A DNA stretch of 64,000 nt from Fortiea sp. LEGE XX443 (lineage in GTDB: Bacteria > Cyanobacteriota > Cyanobacteriia > Cyanobacteriales > Nostocaceae). The notes under the pieces were generated by a model. The model saw only the letters and a program-made list of their open reading frames with translations. It searched no databases and was not told the DNA's origin. Positions 10,469-19,611 of the stretch are shown here, in pieces (positions within the stretch are counted from its first letter, which is position 1; every line of letters begins with the position of its first letter). The stretch lies in the NCBI RefSeq assembly GCF_015206815.1, contig NZ_JADEXZ010000005.1, positions 91,299 to 155,298 of the forward strand. The letters are read 5' to 3'. The position numbers and the translations under genes are program-made.

Positions 10469-12123
10469 TGTATAAAGTCCTTCCCAAACAAACCGCATCC
10501 ATGTACACCCGCGATGGTGTACGTCTAGATGCAGATATCTATCGCCCTGATGCAACAGAAAACCTTCCTGTATTATTAATGCGGCAACCTTATGGTAGAG
10601 CGATCGCCTCTACTGTTGTTTATGCTCATCCGAGTTGGTATGCTGGTCACGGTTATATTGTAGTTGTTCAAGATGTCCGCGGACGCGGCACTTCAGCGGG
10701 AGAATTTAAGTTATTTGCTCATGAAATCGCTGATGGTGAAGATACCATCTATTGGGCAGCACATTTACCTGGTAGTAATGGCAAAGTTGGGATGTATGGT
10801 TTTTCCTATCAGGGAATGACACAACTATACGCCGCAGCCGCTAAACCCAGCGCCTTAAAAACAATTTGCCCAGCCATGATCGCTTATGATTTATATACCG
10901 ATTGGGCTTATGAAGGCGGTGCATTCTGTTTACAAACTAATCTCGCTTGGGCGATTCAATTAGCCACAGAAACTGCACGTCTGCGCGGTGATCAAACAGC
11001 CTATCAAGCTTTGTTTGCTGCTTTTCGCAATTTACCTGTAAATAATCCCGAAGTTCTGCAACAACTCGCCCCTGAGTCGTTTTATCATGAGTGGGTAGCA
11101 CATCCTCAACCAAACACTTATTGGGAAGAACTTTCACCAAAGTACCACTTACAAGCTGTTGATTTACCCATGTTCCATATTGGGGGATGGTTTGATACTT
11201 ACCTGCGTGGTACGCTGCATTTATACAAAGATATGGCAGCCCGAAGTACTAAACCACAACATCTATTAGTCGCGCCTTGGATACATTTGCCTTGGAGTCG
11301 AAAAGTCGGTGAAGTTGACTTTGGGGCTAAGGCTGGCAGTCCTGTAGATAGAATGCAAATCCGTTGGTTCGATCAATTTCTTAAAGAGGCTGATACTGGC
11401 TTGTTGCAAGAATCATCTATTTGCCTGTTTGAAATGGGAAGTAATATATGGCGCACTTTCCCTAGCTTAAACATAGCAAACCAGAAATCCTATTTTTTGT
11501 CAACTACCGGATTAGCCAGCATCCGCGAAGATTCAGGAACTTTAATCCAAAATAGTTCGACTGAGCGTAGCCGAAGTCCAAAATCCAAAATTCAAAACTC
11601 TTTTGACGCGTTAGTTCACGACCCTTGGCGACCAGCACCATCGTTGGGCGGTCATGCAGCAATACCTGCGGGTGTATTTGAGCGATCGCATATTGATGGA
11701 CGTTCAGATGTTTTAACTTACACCAGTCAACCACTAATAGAAGACCTACATTTACTAGGAGATGTAGTAGTAGAAATAGATTGCACTGCCGATCAACCTA
11801 GTTATGATGTATGTGCCGTTTTGTCAGAGTTGCATCCTGATGGACGGGTATTTAATTTCACCCAAGGTTATGTGCATTGTCAACGAGAAACGCCAATCCC
11901 AATCAAAATTCAATTGCAAACGACTTGTGTACGCATTGCCAAAGGTAACGCCTTACGCTTGAGTTTGAGTGCAGCGTGTTTTCCCGCCTATGCAATGAAT
12001 TCTGGTAATGGTGCAGTTATGAATAGCACTCAATTACTAAATGCACAAATTATCACCTTAACAGTCAGTTGTAGCGGCGATGGGAGTTCTCAAATTTTGT
12101 TACCAGTCATTTCATTACCTTAA
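10468..12123 (+). CDS. CocE/NonD-family hydrolase (X-Pro dipeptidyl-peptidase type)
   Basis: 551 residues. The N-terminal alpha/beta hydrolase part begins with YTRDGVRLDADIYRPD and has GRGTSAGEF and the nucleophile elbow GMYGFSYQG (Ser in GxSxxG). The catalytic His is probably in LLVAPWIH. A C-terminal jelly-roll domain starts near HDPWRPAPSLGGHA. Family members split esters or N-terminal X-Pro peptides; the substrate here is unknown. Around residues 360-378 is the insert NSSTERSRSPKSKIQNS, encoded by DNA that looks like a dispersed repeat. The start is uncertain: ATG 10468 overlaps the end of a repeat element, ATG 10501 is the next choice, and neither has a ribosome binding site. Confidence 0.88.
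   Translation: MYKVLPKQTASMYTRDGVRLDADIYRPDATENLPVLLMRQPYGRAIASTVVYAHPSWYAGHGYIVVVQDVRGRGTSAGEFKLFAHEIADGEDTIYWAAHLPGSNGKVGMYGFSYQGMTQLYAAAAKPSALKTICPAMIAYDLYTDWAYEGGAFCLQTNLAWAIQLATETARLRGDQTAYQALFAAFRNLPVNNPEVLQQLAPESFYHEWVAHPQPNTYWEELSPKYHLQAVDLPMFHIGGWFDTYLRGTLHLYKDMAARSTKPQHLLVAPWIHLPWSRKVGEVDFGAKAGSPVDRMQIRWFDQFLKEADTGLLQESSICLFEMGSNIWRTFPSLNIANQKSYFLSTTGLASIREDSGTLIQNSSTERSRSPKSKIQNSFDALVHDPWRPAPSLGGHAAIPAGVFERSHIDGRSDVLTYTSQPLIEDLHLLGDVVVEIDCTADQPSYDVCAVLSELHPDGRVFNFTQGYVHCQRETPIPIKIQLQTTCVRIAKGNALRLSLSAACFPAYAMNSGNGAVMNSTQLLNAQIITLTVSCSGDGSSQILLPVISLP
11545..11602 (+). repeat. Repeat-derived insert inside the CocE-like gene
   Basis: The stretch reads TTCGACTGAGCGTAGCCGAA followed by AGTCCAAAATCCAAAATTC. 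Words of this kind are common between genes in Nostoc-like genomes. Here it is read in frame and adds about 15-18 residues just before the C-terminal domain. Confidence 0.55.
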
Positions 12124-12187
12124 TTTAATTTTCTCATGCAAATTAAAACTAAAATCTTTCAAACTACCCCAAAAGAATTACAGACCC

Positions 12188-12219
12188 CCACCAAATTGAA
12201 AATTTGGTGGCTCTTGTTT
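12188..12219. terminator. Hairpin between convergent genes
   Basis: A perfect 10-bp stem CCACCAAATT/AATTTGGTGG closes a GAA loop and is followed by CTCTTGTTT on the plus strand. It lies between the end of the CocE-like gene and the end of the histidine kinase and may stop transcription on the plus strand, less clearly on the minus strand. The minus-strand kinase gene ends at 12218, so the structure overlaps its stop region. Confidence 0.6.
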
Positions 12220-15200
12220 AGGAGGGATCGGAATCCCCTTCTAAACAAAACCTTCTGCCCTCTGCCTTCTGCCTTCTGCCTTCTTCAACCTTAGCTATTC
12301 TTGTTACTTCCATAATTTTTTCAAACTGGAAGTTATGAGCTAAATCTGTTAAATACTGTTGACAAATAGTATTTGCTACAGGAATTCTTGCCATTAATTG
12401 TAAAATTAGATCATCACTGCATTGGGCAGCGGCATTATATACTTGTGCTAACCATTCATCCGTCATTTGAGCTAACCAAGGTAATAAATATTCATGTGTA
12501 ACAATAGGTTTTAAATTTGGCTGGATTACATTTGAAACTTGCTGATTTTCTGCTTGATAAATATATTTAACATCCAGATATTGACGGAGTTTTTCTAAGA
12601 TTTCCTCCTCTCGAAAAGGTTTGTTAATCAAAGCATCACAACCTGCTGATAGGATAGCTTCTCGTTGTTCCTCAAAAGCATGGGCAGTTAAAGCAATAAT
12701 AATAGGATAAACATTGGGCAAAGCTGCTGCCTCATTTTTGGCTTTAATCACCTTTGTAGCCTCATAACCATCCATAACAGGCATACACATATCCATAAAA
12801 ATTAGATGGGGTTGCCATACCTGCCACAAAGCTACGGCTTCTTCGCCATTTGCCGCTTCCCTTACCACAAAACCCATGAATTGAAGCAATTTCACCACTA
12901 CTAAACGACTTTCTAAAACATCATCCACAACCAAAATGCGGTACTCGGTTTGTCCTGGTGCTAAACCAATAATTTGGCGTTGAGTTTGCCTAGTTGAAAC
13001 TTGACTGCTGGAGGCTATATCAACGTCAATTTGAAAGGTAAAAATACTGCCCATACCCTCCCAACTATTGACAGTAATATCTCCTCCCATTAGTTGCACA
13101 TATTTGCGACTAATCGCTAAACCTAATCCTGTTCCCTGTTGAGATTTTCTACCGATTTCTGTTTGTCCAAAGGCTTCAAACAACAATCCAATTTCTGCGG
13201 GAGAAATACCAACACCGGTGTCTTGGATCTCGAAGATTAGGGAATGGGGAAATTTTAGGGAACCGAGGAGAAGAATATTTTCCTCTTGCTCTCCTGCTGG
13301 TTCTCCTAGTTTGACTCGCAATGTGACACTGCCTGTTTGAGTAAATTTAATTGCATTTCCTAAGAGGTTGATTAAGACTTGCCGCAGTTTGTTATCATCT
13401 GTTTGAACATATTGCGGTAGCTGTGGTGCATATTCAAATCTCAGTTGTAAACCTTTAGATTCAGCACGCAGGCGCAACATTTCTTCAAGATTTTCTAACA
13501 GTGCAATTAAGTCAAAACTATTAATATTTAATGTGGTTCTGCCTGCTTCGATTTTGGACATTTCTAAGATGTCGTTGATTAAGTTGAGTAGATGTTCCCC
13601 GGCACGATTGATAATTGCTAGGTTTTGTTGATGTTCTCTCGAAAGTCCGTTGTCATAGCTCATAATTTGGGTAAAGCCTAGAATCGCGTTGAGTGGCGTT
13701 CGCAATTCGTGGCTCATGTTGGCTAAAAATTCGCTTTTGGCTCGGTTGGCAGCATCAGCGGCAATCACCGCTTCTTGTAATGCTTGTGACTGCCTTTGAG
13801 TTTGTGCGAGTAGTTCTGCTTGTTGTAAAGCAACTCCCAGATGATTGCCAATTTGCACAACGATGTTAATTTCTCCCGTTTTCCATTGCCGGGGACTGGA
13901 ATTTTGATAACTTGCTAATAATCCCCACAGTTGACTACCGTGAAAAATTGGGACAACAATATAGGCTTTTGCTTGAAAGCGTTCTAACAAGTTTACGTAA
14001 CAAGAATCAAACTCGGCTTTGTAGATATCTGGAACACAACGGAAACTAGCATCTTGGTTATAAAAACCACCTTGGGTTGCTTGGAGATAAGTATCCTGAA
14101 CTGAATATGTTACATTCTCTAAGAGAGTCTCCAGACATCGATCATCTTCCATAGCATTGTTGATCACAATGGGATCATTTCTTTGTTCGATAATTAGAGA
14201 ATTCCAACCTTCTCCCATTGACTCTGAGACAAATTCACCACTCCAATCGGGATTGAAACGATAGACAACCACACGATCGCAATTGAGTAGTTGTCGCAAT
14301 TCTGCGGTTGTGGCGGCAAAGATTGTGTCTAAATCTAGTGTCTGACGCATTCTTTGAATTACCTGCGCGATCGCTTTTTCTCGTTCAGCACTTTCATGTA
14401 AGGCCGCTTCTGCTAGTTTGCTATCGGTAATGTCTGTAATTGTACCTACGTGTCCGGTTATTTCTCCGTTTTCGTCTATTTCTGGCAAAGCCTGACAAAT
14501 TACCCAAACACTTTTACCATCAGGACGCAGAAAGCGATGCTCACACTTATATAGAGACTTAGCTGCTGCTGCCTCACTCCATGTAGTATAGACGCGATCA
14601 CGATCGTCTGGATGTAGGGCTTTTGCCCAGCCTGTCCCCATAGCTTCTGGTTGTCTTAAGCCAGTAATATCACACCAACGCTGATTGAGATAAATACAAT
14701 TACCTAATTTATCGGTATGGTAGATACCTACAGGGGAAGTCTCGGCTAATGTTTGATAGCGCAACCGACTTTCTTGCAAAGCTAGTTCTGCAAGTTTGCG
14801 TTGCGTAGCTTGCCGATAGGCATCGCTAATTTCTACCACAACTGTACCTATACCAGAAAGGCAGTTGTCCTCCCCAGGAATCGGAAAATAGGAAGTGAGG
14901 AAGTAACAAAGTGTTTCTGGTTGTCTGGGTGTGGGTGTAGAGACTTCTACATTGAGAATCGCTTGACCAGTTAATAGTACTTGTTCGTAAAATGGCGCTA
15001 CTAAAGGTGCAATTTCGGGTATGGCTTCATACATTGTCTTACCAATATGCTCTTGTTGAGATAAACCGTTAATATCTGCTAAAACTTGATTAATCTGCAC
15101 ATACCGCAATTGCTTATCTAATATATTCATCCCCACAGGCGCACTGCTAAAAAAGGCATTGAGCCTAGCCTCGCGTAGCGCCAGTTCTCGTTCTAATGTT

Positions 15201-17479
15201 TTGCGTTCTGTAATATCTTTATGAGTTCCTGTCATCCGCAAAGGTTGACCCCAATCATCGCGTTCGACAATCTGACCACGAGACTGAATCCACTTCCATT
15301 CACCATCAGCACAGCGCATCCGACATTCAACTTCATAAACAGCACTCACACCTTGGAAATGGTCGTTTAAAGCTGAAGTGACTACGGGTAAGTCTTCTGG
15401 ATGGATAATCTTTTCAATGGCTTGGTGATTATCTGCAATATCGTTTTCTGCGTACCCCAGCATTTTTTTCCACCGCCAGTCACGATACACCTTGCCAGTG
15501 CTGAGATCCCAATCCCACAAGCCCAAATCGCTGGCTTCTAGGGCTAGTTGTAAACGTTCTTGACTGTATCTGTGGGCGGCTTCTATCACTTTGCGCTGAA
15601 TCAAACCACCTAACTGGGTAGCTACAGCCCCGACTAAAATCAGCAACCGTTTATCTATTGATGCTGAACTGCGTTTAAAAAATACTAAAATCGCTAATAC
15701 TTCGCCATCAGCTAAAATTGGCACACCAAAACCAGCTTTTAATCCCACTTTTGCAGCTTGTGGCGATCGCCAAAATAATGGTTGCGTAACAACAGAAACA
15801 TTTTCAATCCATTCGGGTTGCCTAGTTTGCCAGATACGCCCCGCTAGTCCCTCACCAGAGGCAAATTTGATAGTTTGGCTTTCGTGGCAAAATTTCTCTA
15901 AACTATTTTCCTCTCCATGCCAAACTAAGCTATGCTCCAAAACTGTGCCATCATCACTAGGCAACCATGCTTCGCCAAAATCCCAGTTTATAGAGTGACA
16001 AATTAAACGCAGCACTACTTTTAAAGCACTCTTAACATCAACTGCACGGGTAATAGCTTGAGATGTTAACAGTAATAACCTACTTTCATTTTCTGCCTGC
16101 TTGCGTTCAGTAATATCTTTAGCTGTGCCTAAAACATATTTTTTTCCATCAATTTCCATCATTTCTGCACTTAACAGCATTGTTTTGATTTCTCTATTAG
16201 AGGTACGGAAATCAACTTCATGGTTGCGTAGGGATTTTGTTTGTTGCAGGATTTGGGCAAGCAAAACATATTCTTCAGGATTAGACCAAATCTGCAATTC
16301 TTGATCAGTGTGACCAATCACTTGAGTGCGAGAATAACCAAACAGCCTACAGAAACTGTCATTAACTTCAATGTAGCGAATTTCAGGAAAGGTACACAAG
16401 GCAATAGGGTCAGGAGAAGCTTTAAAGGCGGATGCTAACTTTGCCTCTGAAGCACGACGAGCAGTTTCGGCTCGTTGGCGTTCCCGTGCTTCTAGTGCCA
16501 AAGAGATTAAACTTACCAGGGAACGGGCAAAGTTTTGATCTTCTAATGTCCAGTTACAAACTACTCCCACCGCCTCCAAACACAAAACTCCTACTGTCTT
16601 TCCCTCCAATCTAATTGGTGTATCTAAGGTAGAAGTAATGTTCAAGGCTGAGTAAGGTTTATAAAATTCTTGGGTTCGAGGATCGGCGTGAGCATCTTCA
16701 ACGGCAATCACTTCATCTTCCTGCAAAGCTTGAAAATAAATAGGATAGTCTGCTACAGCTAAAGTATGTCCTTCACTGTGTTGATGATGACTTTGCTCGA
16801 ATAAGTCAAGGCAACAGATATGAGTTGAAGTTTGATCATATAGCCAAATGCTGGCTCGTTCGATTGGAATATTTTTGGTAGCTGCTTCGGTAATTTTTCT
16901 AAATACTTCCTGCAAATTGCCTTGATACAATACTTGATTTTTTGCTAATTCTGTTAATACTAAGCTATGATTGCGGAGCTTGTTATTAATTACTTTTAAG
17001 GCTTGTTCTGTAGATTTATCTTGTGTTTGGATTAATGCCCACTCTTTTTGTTGAGCTAATTGATGTAAACAAATTGTGCCATTGGTTTGGTATTCTCTTT
17101 GTTTGATCTTAACTTGATTTTGAACTCGGACTAAAATTTCTTGTGAGCATAATGGTTTAGTAATATAGTCAACAGCACCTAACTCAAAAAAATTCTCTTT
17201 ATCCTTCAAAGTTTCTATGGGACTGAGAAAAATTATGGGAATATCTTGAGTTTGTTTATTTCTTTTAAGATGTTGACAAACTGCATAGCCATCCATTTCT
17301 GGCATGAAAATGTCAAGCAAAATCAAATCAGGTGGTGTTTCTATTACTGCATTAATCGCTAGTTGCCCAGAAGTAAATGTTTGTATCTGATAATTTTGAC
17401 CTTCAAGAATTTTAGTTAAATAAATTAAATCAACAGGGTGATCATCAACTAATAGAATCTTGAGCGGTTGATTATACAT
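12218..17479 (-). CDS. Hybrid sensor histidine kinase with REC, PAS and GAF modules
   Basis: 1753 residues, no membrane segments, so cytosolic. Order (approximate): receiver 6-125 with phospho-Asp D56; GAF 167-330; PAS 350-457; GAF 473-630; PAS 643-760; PAS 766-893; PAS 903-1023; GAF 1036-1226; HisKA 1246-1310 with H1257 in NMSHELRTPLN; ATPase 1355-1485 with GVGIS and GTGLGLAIS; receiver 1511-1635 with D1563 in MDMCMPVMDG; then a tail. The third GAF resembles phytochrome-like GAFs (NCDRVVVYRFNPDWSGEF) and has C1160-Tyr at about the chromophore position. A phosphorelay role is sure; signals and partners are unknown. The last 20 or so residues (GRRQKAEGRR) are encoded by a heptanucleotide repeat. 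The gene is divergent from the radical-SAM gene at 17948. Confidence 0.96.
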   Translation of the reverse strand: MYNQPLKILLVDDHPVDLIYLTKILEGQNYQIQTFTSGQLAINAVIETPPDLILLDIFMPEMDGYAVCQHLKRNKQTQDIPIIFLSPIETLKDKENFFELGAVDYITKPLCSQEILVRVQNQVKIKQREYQTNGTICLHQLAQQKEWALIQTQDKSTEQALKVINNKLRNHSLVLTELAKNQVLYQGNLQEVFRKITEAATKNIPIERASIWLYDQTSTHICCLDLFEQSHHQHSEGHTLAVADYPIYFQALQEDEVIAVEDAHADPRTQEFYKPYSALNITSTLDTPIRLEGKTVGVLCLEAVGVVCNWTLEDQNFARSLVSLISLALEARERQRAETARRASEAKLASAFKASPDPIALCTFPEIRYIEVNDSFCRLFGYSRTQVIGHTDQELQIWSNPEEYVLLAQILQQTKSLRNHEVDFRTSNREIKTMLLSAEMMEIDGKKYVLGTAKDITERKQAENESRLLLLTSQAITRAVDVKSALKVVLRLICHSINWDFGEAWLPSDDGTVLEHSLVWHGEENSLEKFCHESQTIKFASGEGLAGRIWQTRQPEWIENVSVVTQPLFWRSPQAAKVGLKAGFGVPILADGEVLAILVFFKRSSASIDKRLLILVGAVATQLGGLIQRKVIEAAHRYSQERLQLALEASDLGLWDWDLSTGKVYRDWRWKKMLGYAENDIADNHQAIEKIIHPEDLPVVTSALNDHFQGVSAVYEVECRMRCADGEWKWIQSRGQIVERDDWGQPLRMTGTHKDITERKTLERELALREARLNAFFSSAPVGMNILDKQLRYVQINQVLADINGLSQQEHIGKTMYEAIPEIAPLVAPFYEQVLLTGQAILNVEVSTPTPRQPETLCYFLTSYFPIPGEDNCLSGIGTVVVEISDAYRQATQRKLAELALQESRLRYQTLAETSPVGIYHTDKLGNCIYLNQRWCDITGLRQPEAMGTGWAKALHPDDRDRVYTTWSEAAAAKSLYKCEHRFLRPDGKSVWVICQALPEIDENGEITGHVGTITDITDSKLAEAALHESAEREKAIAQVIQRMRQTLDLDTIFAATTAELRQLLNCDRVVVYRFNPDWSGEFVSESMGEGWNSLIIEQRNDPIVINNAMEDDRCLETLLENVTYSVQDTYLQATQGGFYNQDASFRCVPDIYKAEFDSCYVNLLERFQAKAYIVVPIFHGSQLWGLLASYQNSSPRQWKTGEINIVVQIGNHLGVALQQAELLAQTQRQSQALQEAVIAADAANRAKSEFLANMSHELRTPLNAILGFTQIMSYDNGLSREHQQNLAIINRAGEHLLNLINDILEMSKIEAGRTTLNINSFDLIALLENLEEMLRLRAESKGLQLRFEYAPQLPQYVQTDDNKLRQVLINLLGNAIKFTQTGSVTLRVKLGEPAGEQEENILLLGSLKFPHSLIFEIQDTGVGISPAEIGLLFEAFGQTEIGRKSQQGTGLGLAISRKYVQLMGGDITVNSWEGMGSIFTFQIDVDIASSSQVSTRQTQRQIIGLAPGQTEYRILVVDDVLESRLVVVKLLQFMGFVVREAANGEEAVALWQVWQPHLIFMDMCMPVMDGYEATKVIKAKNEAAALPNVYPIIIALTAHAFEEQREAILSAGCDALINKPFREEEILEKLRQYLDVKYIYQAENQQVSNVIQPNLKPIVTHEYLLPWLAQMTDEWLAQVYNAAAQCSDDLILQLMARIPVANTICQQYLTDLAHNFQFEKIMEVTRIAKVEEGRRQKAEGRRFCLEGDSDPS
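12252..12286. repeat. Heptanucleotide repeat CTTCTGC x5 at the end of the kinase gene
   Basis: Five imperfect 7-bp units (CTTCTGC, CCTCTGC, CTTCTGC, CTTCTGC, CTTCTTC) lie inside the 3' end of the kinase gene and encode the Glu/Gly/Arg/Gln/Lys-rich end. Short tandem heptamers of this kind are known in heterocyst-forming cyanobacteria. Confidence 0.75.
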
Positions 17480-17947
17480 ATTTATATAAAATTTTCTAAT
17501 TTATTAAAAACTTTCAGTGTTAAAAGTGAAAATAAAATATCTCTAAAATCAGAGAATTGTTAATAAATATAACGCACGTATAAATTTTTAGCCATGTACC
17601 TAAAATCATCAAAAAGTATTTGCCTGGATTAATAGGGAAAAATACTATTAACATAGATTTGATTGGTGTTAAAGACTAAGGAATAAAAATTTGCATACTT
17701 TGTTTTGTGCAGAACTCTCTTAACAAGACAGTCCTCCACAAGTTCCTCATATTGTAATGTTAAATTTTTGTTTAGATTGGTTTAAAGAAATGTTTCGCTT
17801 TGTATTTTTTTAGTAAACACCAAAATTAGATACCGTTTCGTCAAATCAATTGCAGCACGTCGAGCCAGCTGTAGCGATAATTGATTGAATGAAGATTCCG
17901 AAAAGAATACCGAAAGCCTTGGACAATGCAAACAAAGGAGGAAACAG
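17480..17947. other. Divergent promoter region, AT-rich
   Basis: The 468 bases between the kinase and the radical-SAM gene are AT-rich and hold no credible reading frame. Promoters for both genes must lie here. I could not recognise a specific operator, RNA or repeat element. An in-frame extension of the downstream gene to TTG 17885 is possible but unlikely. Confidence 0.5.
17934..17941 (+). promoter_or_regulatory. Ribosome binding site fixing the radical-SAM start
   Basis: AAAGGAGG lies 6 bases upstream of ATG 17948. This strong site argues against the longer frame beginning at TTG 17885. Confidence 0.8.
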
Positions 17948-18571
17948 ATGGAAACTCAACCAACTCAACCATCACAAACACTCCCAGAAATTCCCCTTGG
18001 CTATCTCAACATTATGGGCTACGTGGACGAGTCAGAAGTAAACGGCCCTGGTTGTCGTGCTGTTGTCTGGGTACAAGGTTGTCTGCGTGAGTGTTCTGGT
18101 TGCTTTAATCCTGAGTCTTGGCCATTTGAGATTAACCAACTAATTTCTGTAGATACCCTCGCCGCACAAATTCTCAGCAAACCACAAAACACAGGCGTAA
18201 GTTTCTCCGGCGGTGAACCCTTTTGGCAAGCACCTGCATTAGCCGCTTTAGCACGTCAACTCAAAGCCGCTGGTTTAAATGTTATGTCTTTTACAGGTTT
18301 TACCCTCAAGCAACTCCAGTCTGATTCTGCACCTCCAGGTTCTCAAGAATTATTAGAGCAGTTAGATATCTTAATTGATGGGCCATTTGTAGAATCTCTG
18401 GCAATTAACTCTCCCAATTCTCCAGTTTCTTCCAGTAATCAACGGGTGAATGTCTTTACCCCAGCTTTAGTAAACCAAATTACTTGGGCTAGTGACCAAA
18501 TAGAAATCCATATCCTCAAGGATGGTAGTCGCATTGTCACCGGCTATCGTGGTCGGTTGGAGTTGACTTGA
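17948..18571 (+). CDS. Radical-SAM activating protein, NrdG-like (4Fe-4S single cluster)
   Basis: 207 residues from ATG 17948, which has a strong AAAGGAGG site. The cluster motif CxxxCxxC is in WVQGCLRECSGCFNPESW, and VSFSGGEPFWQ is the SAM-binding GGE motif. Size and sequence match the activators of glycyl-radical enzymes such as anaerobic ribonucleotide reductase, which use SAM to make the glycyl radical on a partner. No glycyl-radical partner gene is in this window. In cyanobacteria similar small proteins are often annotated as 4Fe-4S single-cluster proteins, so the partner and reaction stay open. The last part (RIVTGYRGRLELT) is family-typical, so the protein looks complete. Confidence 0.85.
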   Translation: METQPTQPSQTLPEIPLGYLNIMGYVDESEVNGPGCRAVVWVQGCLRECSGCFNPESWPFEINQLISVDTLAAQILSKPQNTGVSFSGGEPFWQAPALAALARQLKAAGLNVMSFTGFTLKQLQSDSAPPGSQELLEQLDILIDGPFVESLAINSPNSPVSSSNQRVNVFTPALVNQITWASDQIEIHILKDGSRIVTGYRGRLELT

Positions 18572-18765
18572 AAAGAACGGCGAGAATTAATATCGTGTCT
18601 AGATCATTGGTAATTCTTAATTTTTAATTAAGTAGAAGAACCAGATAAAGATAACCATTCAAGAAAAATTACCAGGCTAAAACCCTCTTTCTTCCTACTT
18701 TATCTCGACAAAAAATATTTACGCTGCCCTACTTTTAGCCTTTACAGGCAGTACATAATACTGAA

Positions 18766-19542
18766 ATGATGATGGATCATTTTCAGTACTTTGATATGCG
18801 ACAATTATTTCAGTATCTACGTACATCGGTAATCCTCTGCCTACTTTGTTTAGTGTTAGGCTGGTCACTACCTGCACAAGCGGCTACTCAAGTTGATTCT
18901 AAACTGGAACAGCAAGTCTTACAGATTCTCCGCGACAATCCAAAAGCCATTATCAATGCTGTACAAGGATATCAGCTGAAACAGCAAGAAACATTACAGC
19001 AAGCACAACAGGCTTTTTTACAAGATTTAAAGACTGATCCTCAAGGTGTGATTGGAGATTCACCTACAACTGGCGCAACTAAATCAAAAACTGTGCTGGT
19101 AGAATTCTCTGATTTTCAATGTCCTTACTGTGCTGAGGTACATAAAACACTGAAGTCTGTGGTAGAAAAGCACAAGGATAATTTGACATTGGTTTATAAA
19201 AATTTACCCTTGACTTTATCCCATACAGAAGCATTACCAGCTGCACAAGCGGCTTGGGCTGCTAAACAGCAAGGTAAGTTTTGGGAATATCATGATGCTT
19301 TGTTTACAAATCAAAAGCAACTAGGTGAAACTTTGTACTTGGATCTTGCCAAAAAACTCAATCTAGATTTACCGAAGTTTGAGAGCGATCGCAAGCTTGC
19401 TAAAACGGCGATTGAGAAAGATGTCCAACTTGCTGACAAATTAGGCATTACTGGCACACCTTTCTTAGTGATCAATACTGAAAATTACACTGGTGCGGTA
19501 CAAGCATCAGAAATCGAAGGTAGATTGGCTAACGCCAGTTAA
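18766..19542 (+). CDS. DsbA-family thioredoxin-fold protein, exported
   Basis: 258 residues from ATG 18766; a start at ATG 18796 (MRQLFQYLRTS) would give a more usual signal peptide. The hydrophobic signal VILCLLCLVLGWSLPAQA is followed by a helical linker (residues about 45-95). The thioredoxin fold has the active-site FSDFQCPYCAEVH (CPYC) and the cis-proline loop TGTPFLVI. It likely makes or rearranges disulfides in the periplasm or thylakoid lumen. The sequence resembles cyanobacterial DsbA-like proteins with the FxxxxCPYC pattern. It stands alone, convergent with a zinc-ribbon membrane protein. Confidence 0.9.
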   Translation: MMMDHFQYFDMRQLFQYLRTSVILCLLCLVLGWSLPAQAATQVDSKLEQQVLQILRDNPKAIINAVQGYQLKQQETLQQAQQAFLQDLKTDPQGVIGDSPTTGATKSKTVLVEFSDFQCPYCAEVHKTLKSVVEKHKDNLTLVYKNLPLTLSHTEALPAAQAAWAAKQQGKFWEYHDALFTNQKQLGETLYLDLAKKLNLDLPKFESDRKLAKTAIEKDVQLADKLGITGTPFLVINTENYTGAVQASEIEGRLANAS

Positions 19543-19562
19543 ACTGATCAATTAAATTAGGC

Positions 19563-19592
19563 TTGTGGTTAGCACTAAAGTGCTAACCACAA
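19563..19592. terminator. Bidirectional terminator hairpin
   Basis: A 14-bp perfect stem, TTGTGGTTAGCACT/AGTGCTAACCACAA, lies between the convergent DsbA-like gene and the zinc-ribbon protein gene. T tails are weak on both sides, but position and stem length favour a terminator. Confidence 0.65.
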
Positions 19593-19611
19593 ACCAGCAA
19601 AACTCTTATCT

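Noticed and set aside
18766..19542. Thiol oxidase or vitamin K reductase partner system
   Set aside because: Only the DsbA-like protein is present; no VKOR or DsbB-like gene lies in this window.
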